Source: a bacterium (GTDB lineage: Bacteria; Patescibacteriota; Gracilibacteria; BD1-5; UBA6164). From it: DNA of 64,000 bases. Positions 54,301 through 64,000 of the stretch are shown in pieces (the stretch's first letter is position 1; each line of letters starts with the position of its first letter). The position numbers and the translations under genes are program-made. The notes under the pieces were generated by a model, which saw only the letters and a list, made by a program, of their open reading frames with translations, had not been told where the DNA came from and ran no database searches. The DNA lies in the NCBI GenBank assembly GCA_024635485.1, contig JAGXIV010000024.1, positions 1 to 64,000 of the forward strand. Direction: 5' to 3'.

Positions 54301-55455
54301 GATAACCTCTGCATACAATTCAACTTCTTGTAATACTTTGGTTTCAGGATGGAGCATTTTTTGCTTCATGACAATAAAAGAACCTGGAAGGAAATGCTCT
54401 ATCCCCTCAACATTTGAAAGATTTCATAAAGCACTTTTTGCCTCATCAAGTGTCTGAATACTCTCTGATGCAAGCCTTTTTTCAATATCGCTAATCAAGG
54501 AGTTAAAGTCCTCAGTAAAAAGTTTATAGAAAAAGTTTTTCTCAAAAAGTTGTTTTTGAGAATTCGCATTTGAAAATAATCCTTGAGTCGACATCAAAAG
54601 TTCATCATCACTAATTTGTGAAATATAGGTGTCAATTTCTATCCCAGTACTCCCAAAAAGACCAGTTTCAACAGAGGATTCTAATGCATCTTTTTTAATT
54701 TCTCTCGCAGCTTGCTGGTCAATAATTTCAAGTTCTAGAGCTTGTGCTACCGTAATACTTGGCATATAAGACTCAATAATCTTTTGTTTTTCCGTCTCAC
54801 TAAATATTCATGATTCAAAAATAGTCATAACATCAGCTGTATCAAGTTTTTGTCGTGTTTTTAGCTTCTCATTTACACTACTTATAGCTCTTTGTTCATG
54901 ATCTGGAAGTCTTGAAAATCTTTTTTCAATCTGCATATCATGAAACAATCAAGAAAAGATTTTTACGCTTGGTGTTTGAGTATTTCCATATGTAGTTTTG
55001 ATGAATTTTCTTCTCTCTTTTTCTGAATTAAGGAGTTTTTCTAATTCACTTTCAGAATTTATTCCATCTATTTTTTGAGATATTTTAGTAGTATAATCCT
55101 GTGGAGTGATATTAAACTCTGCTAAAATACTATCCCGAATAGAGATTTTCTTAGATCGTATTCATGCTAAAAAATGAGCAATTTCTTTTTTAAAACTACT
55201 TATTTTAAGGGTATCATTGGATATTTCTAATCCTGAAAATCGTGAATCGGTTCAAGAAAAATTCTTGATTTCTTGTAATTGATCGCTATTTAAATCATTT
55301 AATCCATCAATAGATTGAGCAAATGAGAGTCGATCCTCCTTTTTATCAAGCTTATACTGAACAAAAGAACGTACAAGCTCACTATATACATTATTTTTAT
55401 TTCAAGAGGTATTTACATTTGAATCAGTTCACTCAGAAAGAGTTGGTCCTGTCAT
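51364..55455 (-). CDS. Very large helical protein, unknown
   Basis: A 1363-residue open frame with TGA as Gly. It has no signal peptide or membrane helix; it is rich in Lys, Glu, Gln, Ser and Asn, and long parts look helical or coiled (about 400-480, EKQKIIES, QIAEQIQARKNELTN-like stretches). A beta-rich part lies near 500-650 where Gly/Asp/Asn rise. No known domain is recognised. It is convergent with the prepilin-like gene and divergent from the RseP gene, and has its own promoter region. Candidate roles (secreted effector via an unknown route, cytoskeletal scaffold) cannot be chosen from sequence alone. Confidence 0.82.
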
Positions 55456-55591
55456 ATTGTGTAATTTAAAGATATTATAAATAGTATACTAGATATAGTC
55501 AAAAAAATCAAAATTAAAGGCACGGTAAAATAATATTGTAAATGGGAGTGAATACTATATTATAAATATAATATTTCATCAATCGTAATGT

Positions 55592-56953
55592 ATGATTTTT
55601 CTTTGAATACTCGTGAGTATTATAATTTTTAGTTTTATTGTGTTATTTCACGAATATGGACATTATAAAACTGCTAAAATTTTTTGAATTCATATAGAAG
55701 AATTTGGATTATGAATTCCTCCAAGGGCAAAAAAATTGTGGAAAAATAAAGAATGAACTCTCTTTTCTCTTAATTGGATTCCATTATGAGGATTTGTAAA
55801 AATAGCCTGAGAATCTGAAACAGAGTTTTATTATTATTCAGGAAAATGAAAAAAACTCTGACTCAAAGATATTGAAAAGAGACTTCATAAACATGAAGAT
55901 ATCTATAATATTGATGGAAATGAAATCAAAAAAATTGAAAGAAAATTTTTAGAATCTCATATCAAAAACCATAAAGCTGGAGCTAATTTTTATGAAAAAA
56001 ATATTTTTCAAAAAACAGCGGTACTTATTGCTTGAGTAGTTATGAATTTTTTGCTTGCAAGTATTATTTTTGCAGTGCTATTTATGATTTGAGTTCGCCC
56101 AATTGGAATAAACTCCGTTATTCCAACAAATCTTGAATCAAGAATAATTCCAACACTCGAGCAATCAATCACCCATGGACTTATTACACAGAATCCTTGA
56201 ATTGTACTCTACCCTGTAGAAGATTCTGTTTCTGCTCAAGCTGGAATTTTGCAGTGAGATATACTTATTCGTGTCAATGATAATCTATTTTGAGATATTC
56301 CGGCACTACAAAGCTATATTAAATCTAACCCTAAAAATACTCCACTTGTATTGTATATTCAAAGAAATACTCAATGTCTTGCAAATTCAAGTGATACAAA
56401 AAATTGTCCTTCTACGGAAATGTTAGAAATAAAAGTCACTCCAAATAGTGAAAACATGATATGAGCCTATCTCGCTCCAAATTATGTACACCAAGAAGAT
56501 TTTAAATATAAATACTGATTTTTAAAATCAATACAATATTGATTTTATGAGACATATGTTCAATCTCGACTTACCCTAAAATGACTTTGAATCTTGCTTT
56601 GAAATATCATACAACCTGAAACTCCGGAGCAAAGGCAAGAAGCACTAGATCAGGTTGCAGGTCCCATAGGAATAGTAGGCGTGATAACTCAATCTCTAGC
56701 CGGTTGATTCAGCCTTTTAATTATTTTATCAGCTGTTATATCAGTTAATCTATGAGTATTTAATTTACTTCCCATACCTGCTCTTGATTGAGGTAGAATA
56801 GTTCTACTCTGGATTCGAAGTGCATTTGAGGCTTTATTTTGAAAAAATACTTCACTTCAAAAAATAGAGAATCTGACTCATGTATTTTTCTTTCTTCTGC
56901 TTATTGCGCTTTCAGTTTTAATAGCGTATAATGATATTATAAAACTTTTTTAA
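55592..56953 (+). CDS. rseP: Site-2 protease (RseP/YaeL family)
   Basis: A 453-residue intramembrane zinc protease. The first helix carries the HExxH motif in VLFHEYGHYKTAKIFG (about 18-27) and the last helical part has NLLPIPALDGGRIVLL with the third metal ligand Asp. Between them is a PDZ domain (ILQGDILIRVNDNLFGDIPA). RseP enzymes cleave membrane-embedded anti-sigma factors and leftover signal peptides. The first ATG in the region (55588) is out of frame; ATG at 55592 is used. An HD-domain gene follows after 11 bases. Confidence 0.9.
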
Positions 56954-56964
56954 TATCATATTGT

Positions 56965-57555
56965 ATGAATAAAAAACTCATTTCTGACATAAAAAATTAT
57001 GTAAATTATCTCATGCTTCCACTTGATGAACTCTACTACCATCATTATGAACATGCACTCAGTGTTATGGAGCGTGCCATTTATCTTGCAACGATGGAAG
57101 GATGTGAAAGTGAGGAAATAGAACTCCTATGCATTGCTTCTCTCTTTCACGATACTGGCTTCGTGATTCAATATGATAATAATGAATACATAGGAGCAAA
57201 AATTGCACAAAACTATCTTAAAGCTACTTTATATCCAGAGGATAGAATAAAAAAAATAGAAAAAATTATACTTGCAACTGATCCAAATACAGAACCAAGA
57301 ACTCTCCTAGAAAAAATAATTAAAGATGCCGATATGGATAATCTTTGAAGAGAGGATTTTTTTGATATTGCTGAGAAACTCAAACACGAAAGAGAAACTA
57401 TAAAAAAAATAAAAATTAAAGATCCTGACTGGCATCATGCTGCACTAGATATAATCGAAGGACATAGTTTTTACACATCCACTCAAATTCTAGAAAGAAA
57501 TGAGAAACTTAAAAAAAATACAGAAGAACTGAGAAAACAACTTTGAAATTCTTAA
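56965..57555 (+). CDS. HD-domain phosphohydrolase
   Basis: A 196-residue protein with the HD superfamily pattern: HHYEHALSVMERAIYLA (first His), CIASLFHDTGF (HD pair), and later KIIKDADMDNLG (Asp). It most resembles small stand-alone HD hydrolases acting on nucleotides or phosphoesters. The C-terminus is helical. It starts 11 bases after rseP and ends before a hairpin terminator. The substrate is unknown. Confidence 0.85.
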
Positions 57556-57581
57556 TTTCAAACTATAATCGAGTCCAATAC

Positions 57582-57610
57582 AAAAGAATGATACAACATC
57601 ATTCTTTTTT
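57582..57610 (+). terminator. Hairpin terminator
   Basis: AAAAGAATGAT-ACAAC-ATCATTCTTTT plus T run, after the HD-domain gene. Confidence 0.85.
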
Positions 57611-57628
57611 AATAACCTAACAATAAAT

Positions 57629-58780
<1,152 letters not shown>

Positions 58781-58786
58781 TTGAAG

Positions 58787-58805
58787 AAAAAACTTACAGT
58801 TTTTT
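58787..58805 (+). terminator. Weak hairpin after tgt
   Basis: AAAAAACT-TAC-AGTTTTTT, 6 bases after the tgt stop. Confidence 0.4.
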
Positions 58806-58866
58806 GCATAATTAATTTTATTATATATAATAAAATAGACGATGCTATGAATTCTAAAAAATTATT

Positions 58867-59715
58867 GTGGATGATTCTATAAATATTTTTTGAAAAAATG
58901 ATTTCTCAGAGTATTGAGAATCATTTATTGATTTTTTACAAGATAGTATTAAGTCCTGAACCACTTTTTCTACACTCCAAACTCATAGAGATTTGGAGTT
59001 CTTTTTTAAAATAATTTTTGAAGTTTGTAAACGAACAGAGAGAAATTTTGAAGGAAAACAAAGACTTACAGGAGAATACAAAGAATATCACAGTCATCTC
59101 TACGAAGTAGCAAGACTCTATTTAGAATATTCATGAGAAAATGCTACTTTAGAATGAATAATCATTGCTCTCAGACATGACGATATTGAAGATTTACACA
59201 AAGATTCTAAATCTAAGATTAAAGTAAATTTTATAGATATACTACAAGAAGATTGATACAAACCAGCTATTGGGGTGGAAATGCTCACAAAGCCAAAGGT
59301 CCCTCATATTGATGAAACAAGATTACATTTAGGCAATCAGGATTTACATAGTGTAAGAGAAAAACAAAAAATCGAGAGAGACGATAAATATTATGAAGCT
59401 TTTTTAAATATAGATACTTTAACCGAGGAACTATCTAATATTGCAGATGCTAAGTTATGAATTAAGTTGAAATCAGATAAAAAACAACTCGCAAGAGATA
59501 TTGCTATCGTAAGAATAGTAGATAGAATACATAACCTCAGGACGATGCCAGAAAAGGAGTATAGTAATGAAAAAAGACTCAGAAAATTAAAAAATACTGA
59601 AGTATATTTATTACATTTAGCTCAATCTTTAAAAATGCCACGTTTATATGGTGATTTAGTATCATCTGTTATATACTGATATACTAGGTACTTCAAAGTG
59701 AAAAAAAATAGCTAA
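58867..59715 (+). CDS. RelA/SpoT-like HD-domain protein without synthetase part
   Basis: A 282-residue protein from GTG at 58867 (the first possible start after an in-frame TAA). The HD metal site is visible: ARLYLEY...IALRHDDIEDL (HD pair) and later VRIVDRIHNLRTMPEKEYSNEK, which is the RelA/SpoT hydrolase signature, with the distal Asp. The synthetase, TGS and ACT domains of full-length Rel are absent. It may hydrolyse (p)ppGpp as a small alarmone hydrolase, or another nucleotide. The middle (about 135-185) is longer than in SpoT. cutA follows after 41 bases. Confidence 0.8.
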
Positions 59716-59756
59716 TTGTGAATCTTTAAACAATAAAAATTAACTTACAACCTACC

Positions 59757-60068
59757 ATGCTTTGTATTAAAACAACCTTCCCTAATAAACCAAGAGATTG
59801 CAAAAAATTTATTCAGTGAATCATAGGTGGAAGACTCGCTGAATGCATAAATAGAGTGAATAATGTGAAGTCATTTTATATATGGGAATGAAAGATTACA
59901 AGTTCGTCTGAACTCGTTTTACTTATTAAAACAGTTCCAGAAAAAAAAGAAAAACTTCTCAGCTTTATCAAAAAAAATCATCCGTATGATACTCCAGAAA
60001 TTTCTATTATTGAAATGGAAAGTGATGAGAAATATGAAGAATGGATGAAGAAAAATCTATGAATATAA
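59757..60068 (+). CDS. cutA: CutA1 divalent-ion tolerance protein
   Basis: A 103-residue protein with the CutA1 fold pattern: IKTTFPNKPRDCKKFIQGII, LAECINRVNNVKSFYIWEGK (the C-N-V/YxWxGK block) and ELVLLIKTVPEKKEKLLSFI, ending in IPEISIIE-type strand (HPYDTPEISIIEM). CutA1 forms a PII-like trimer; its cellular role is unclear though it is linked to metal tolerance. It lies next to, and convergent with, the FTR1 iron permease, which fits a metal context. Confidence 0.9.
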
Positions 60069-60092
60069 AAAGAGATATTACATCTCTTTTTT
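60067..60092. terminator. Bidirectional terminator between cutA and ftr1
   Basis: AAAAAGAGAT-ATTAC-ATCTCTTTTTT. It overlaps the stop codons of both genes. Confidence 0.88.
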
Positions 60093-60878
60093 ATTTATAA
60101 AAAAGAAATAAAAAGCTGTAATCATATAAGCAAAATATCACATGAAAGAAAGGAGAGATGGGTCTGCATCATAGTGAACAGAAGCTTTTAGGATGCTCCC
60201 TATTCCCTCTTTCTCTGATAAAATTCACGAAAGATTATATAAGGGATTTATGAATTCTGGAAGTATTCAAGCTTCTTGAAATTCGACTATTCCATGAGCC
60301 AGTAATCATCCTGCAATGAAAATAAAGAATATATTACTGATATAGAGTAATTTTTGAATTTTCACCTTCTTGAGACTCTTATATAATATCATTGAAACAA
60401 TCAGTGCTCATAGTATTCATATAAAAGCTAGAAAAATTTCTCATTTTTGAGAAGAAAAGCTGAGTGCATTAAGAAAAATAACTGTTTCTACTCCTTCACG
60501 TAGAACACTCAATCACACCAAGAAGGTTAAGAGCCAAAGTTGACCACTTTGTTTAAAAGTTTCAGAAAGTTTTTTAACGTTTGATCAAATATTACGAAAA
60601 TGATGTTGTGTCCATAAAATAAATCTTGTAATAAGAATACAAGCTAATACCATCAAAACTCATTCGTAAATCTGTTCTGTTGTACCTTCAAACGAACCAA
60701 GTAAATATGTGACAGTAATAGCAAAGAGAATACTTCAGAGGACTCACGCAGCTATACCATAGGCAATATATCTTTTTCGTTTGGTACTAACTCCAAATAC
60801 CTGTAACATTGAATATATGAGTCCTACGATAATAGAAGCTTCTAAAGTTTCACGAAATGTTACCAAAAATATTGCCAT
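60078..60878 (-). CDS. FTR1-family high-affinity iron permease
   Basis: A 266-residue polytopic protein. The two FTR1 iron-binding REXXE motifs are present: FRETLEASIIVG in the first helix and VLREGVETVIFL in the fourth. Seven membrane segments can be drawn. It corresponds to EfeU/FTR1 permeases, which usually pair with a ferroxidase (EfeO, EfeB or Fet3); no such partner is nearby, so it may import ferric iron alone or with a distant partner. Preceded by a 84-base gap from the polytopic protein at 60963. Confidence 0.88.
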
Positions 60879-60962
60879 AGGTATAATTAGATTTTAAATA
60901 CACCCATAGATTATAAATAATGAATAATAAGTCAAAAGTAAGTTATGACTTAGTAATATCAT

Positions 60963-63900
60963 CTAATCATTAATTTTATAAAATGCCTTATAACTCATTT
61001 GCATATATGGAGCGAGCGTTTGGGCTACTACAGTAGCATTTTGTGAATCAATTTCACTTTGGTCTATAAGATTTTTATATGGAAGAAGATACCTATATTT
61101 TCACGTAGTTACCATATTTTGAGAAATATAGTCAGAAATAGTAGTTAAGCATAAAGTTAATTTTTCTTGTTTTTCTTCACTCGTTCCATAATTCACTCAA
61201 GCAAGCTTTAGGTACATTTCACTATTTTCTGTATCATCATATATATCCTGAGCGAGCTTCAAACAAACACTATCACTATTTACTAATTCTACCTTTGGAT
61301 GATTCAAAAAACTGAGTAAGTGTTCATATCTGACAGTGAGATTCTTCGCAGGATCTTGGTCTATTGTTGCAGCATTAAGATCTAAAAGTATATATGAAAG
61401 ATCTAATTTTTTAAATCTTTCATATGTCACATTATTATCTTCATCATATATATATTCTTCAAAAGCATTTAATAAACTGTCCTCAAACATTCGAGAATTA
61501 TTTTGAGAAACAAAATATTTTAAAAATGTCCCAACTCTATAAATATTGTTTTTATTTTTATTTTCTTCCTTTGGATACAATATTCTTTGATACATCTCTT
61601 GAAGGATTTTTTCTACTTCAATATTAATTCCTCCCTCTATATTATTTTTAGAAATTTGTGTCATTACTAAAAATAATCTTTCTATATCCTCTATATTTTG
61701 AATCATGCTAACAACGTCAGAATTTTGATCATTTGTATCTATTATATCAAGAAGCCTATTTCTATATTCTATAAAAAATGGTTCCTGATCCTCTGGAGCT
61801 ATATTAAGATTGAAAAGAACAGGAAAATAATCAGGATGAAACTGAAAGACTGCTGACTCTTCCGTTTGTTGTCAGAGCTTATACTCGGAGTAAGACGCTT
61901 GTACCAGATTGGTTATACCATGAGGAATAGCAGAAGATAAAAGATATAATGCTATAACTCACAATACAGAGTATGAGAGGAATCAATTATAAGGATTTTG
62001 CTTTTCAAGCTTATTTTCATAGCTCACAACTGATTGCATAATAATCAGTACAAATAGAAAATACATAAGTATTCCGTACCAAACTATTCAAAAAGCTGAA
62101 ATTGCCCACAAGAACAAGTAGATAGTAAGAAAACTAAGACTTAATAAAAACATTTTTTCTTCATTTTGATCTTTTTTAATACTAAAGTGAAGGTAATAAA
62201 AAGGAATAAAATAAAATGCTGCAATGAGGAGGTATCAAACAGGAAGAGATATATTTCAAAGAATAGATGTTAGAATATTTGATATAGGGCTTGGTATATA
62301 ATAGACTAGAGTCATACATATAAGTCAGGCAAATACATATAAATATTCATTTCTTTTAAACGCTAGGAAAAGAAAAAGAAGTGGAAGGAGTGCAAAAAAT
62401 ACAAAACTTATATCAGTAAACTCTCCTTTTTGATTTAACTGAAAAGTCAGATTAAATGGAAGCTTTAAATAGTTATTAATCCCCTTCTCATACCCAAAAT
62501 ATCTTCAAAAATCTTCATTATTTGTAGTTCAGCTACTACTGATTCCATTTGTATACTGATTCTGAATATTTTGTATTTCTTCACTTGTATAAATATTTGA
62601 ATACTCAGGAATATAGTCCGCTGAATATCAACTTATCATACTTCAAATACTTATACCTGCTCCATTTGGAGCTTCAGAGATATGTTGTACCGTCCAAGGA
62701 ATCAAAGCGACAATAAAACCGAGTATAAGTATTCATACCTGACTTATAGTATCTTTAAAGTATTTAGAATTCTGATTATCTTTTTTATAACTTACATACA
62801 GTAATGAAAGTCCTCAAAATATAAATACTCACGCAATGATAAGTTTAATGAGATAAGGTACCTCTATAATAACATTCATGAGTTTCCAGAGATTTCAGAG
62901 CGTAAAAACTCAAACAAATAGGGAAAAATACGCAGTAAATCATAATACTCACATTCTCTTATATATATACATTCATAGTGCAGATATCAAAAGTAAAAGT
63001 GAGGTGACCTTTATTGCAAATACGAGTCATATGAGCAATCAAATAACAAAGAATCTCTTCAATGTTTCACCTAGTATATTTTCTGATTTTTGAATAATTT
63101 GATGATACAATAGTGTGAAAGAAATTATTGAGAATGTAAGTAGACCATAATCAAGCTTCATATCTTTTGCGAGCTGAAACACTCACATTGGCAACATCAA
63201 AAGAATCACTACTCAAAGTAAGGGAAGAGAAAAATAATATCTATACTTTCATAAAATATAATTCAGAGACATATAAGCTATGAGAGCAACACTCAAACCA
63301 GCAAAAGAATTGAGAAAAAATGCCAGGGTTTGACTTCCAAAAATAAATCACATTCCAGTATACAATTCCCATGTGTACATCTTTCAGAGTGGCAGTAATT
63401 CACCAGCCTGACTTATAAGTTTTGGAAAGTTCATGTACACTCACAGGTCATCCCAACCTATAGGAAATGGACGAAATACACTTACAAAATTAATTGAGAG
63501 AAAAAAAGTAATAATTCATAACAATATCTCATTAATAATTCTTGGAATTCAAACAGGATCATTATGTTCTTCTGAAATATAAAATTTTGTAAGATCTCAT
63601 ACATTTTTTATGCTTTGATTGATTGAAAATCAAAAACATAGGAATAACCAAACTAAAATTCAATATATATTATAAAGGCCAACAAAGGCAAGAATAAATA
63701 TTCAGAGCATAAAGACAAAAAAACCTACTCAGAGTCAAGCCATAGACTTAATTATAGTATTTTCCTCTCGATATATATTACAGATATCTAAAATCTTTTG
63801 TCCTAAACTCATGAAACAGAGCCATAATCCACTGATAATGATGAGAATTCATAAAATTTTAAATGTTAATAATATCCCCAGTCCTACACTTAGACCATTG

Positions 63901-64000
63901 ATACTAAAAAACATCATTGATAGAAGTAGTAACTGAAATACAAAAAATCATACAATTTTTAAGTATCATATTCATGATTCTCGTTCTTTGAATCACACTT
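60963..64000 (-). CDS. Polytopic membrane protein with C-terminal soluble domain, GT-C-like, 5' end beyond window
   Basis: The frame is open from the right window edge to TAG at 60963: 1012 residues and still incomplete at the N-terminus. Roughly the first 720 visible residues carry at least 12 hydrophobic helices. A loop between the early helices reads RPFPIGWDDLGVYMNFPKLI and is rich in Trp, Asp and Tyr, as in GT-C glycosyltransferases using lipid-linked sugars (mannosyltransferase or oligosaccharyl-type). The last 300 residues are soluble and helical (QNIEDIERLFLVMTQISKNN onward). The assignment rests on topology; no catalytic residue was proven. Confidence 0.7.

Overview
The window is about 64 kb of AT-rich bacterial chromosome that reads correctly only if UGA is glycine and UAA/UAG are the only stops (translation table 25). 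In-frame TGA fills invariant glycine positions such as the P-loops of the ClpC-like and AAA+ ATPases, the MoxR P-loop, the Nudix box and the SxxK/KTG region of the PBP. This code is known from the candidate phyla Gracilibacteria (BD1-5) and Absconditabacteria (SR1), so the DNA very likely comes from that group; the two cannot be separated from this window. Under the standard code nearly every gene looks shattered, and all CDS below were rebuilt with TGA as Gly.

Layout. 1-3.7 kb: large surface/secreted protein leaving the window, minus strand. 3.8-8.6 kb: two envelope-type hypotheticals, a MATE exporter and an AAA+ ATPase. 8.7-11.4 kb: a prepilin-like N-terminus fused to a large propeller-like domain. 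11.8-13.8 kb: an isoleucine-type T-box leader, then ilvA-ridA-small CxxC protein as an operon. 13.8-15.4 kb: tRNA-Ser(GGA) and a cluster of palindromic repeats around a DUF559 nuclease gene. 15.9-19.6 kb: ileS and a HAD-like gene. 19.65-20 kb: a GC-rich intergenic island that may be a structured RNA. 20-23.6 kb: beta-CASP nuclease, acidic coiled-coil protein, YbaB. 23.6-28.95 kb: complete moxR-DUF58-batD-batA-batB-batC operon. 29-36.4 kb: unknown protein, Fe-type superoxide dismutase, LCP protein, class A PBP, 2-Cys peroxiredoxin, YtxH-like protein. 36.5-42.2 kb: ClpC-like ATPase and two secreted unknowns. 42.3-46.9 kb: map, Nudix, Xer recombinase, kinase-like protein, pth, murC. 46.9-51.3 kb: PrxQ/BCP and secD, a small exported protein, rlmN, a prepilin-like protein. 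51.4-55.5 kb: a 1363-residue unknown protein. 55.6-60.1 kb: RseP-type protease, HD protein, tgt, RelA/SpoT-like HD protein, cutA. 60.1-64 kb: FTR1 permease and a polytopic membrane protein leaving the window.

How the genes fit together. The cell makes peptidoglycan (MurC, PBP, LCP), has a type IV pilin-like surface system, and invests in oxidative-stress defence (SOD, two peroxiredoxins). IlvA and RidA form a metabolic pair, since RidA clears the reactive enamines IlvA releases, and the pair sits behind a T-box whose antiterminator bulge fits tRNA-Ile and whose first hairpin loop shows AUC. Genes are tightly packed, frequently joined by TAATG stop/start overlaps, and separated by short perfect hairpin terminators that often work in both directions; several stop codons lie inside terminator hairpins.

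Most notable items: the apparent ultrashort (class II-like) T-box outside Actinobacteria, the DUF559 gene bracketed by inverted repeat arms within a palindromic-repeat cluster, the prepilin-propeller fusion, and the GC-rich island at 19.7-19.9 kb.
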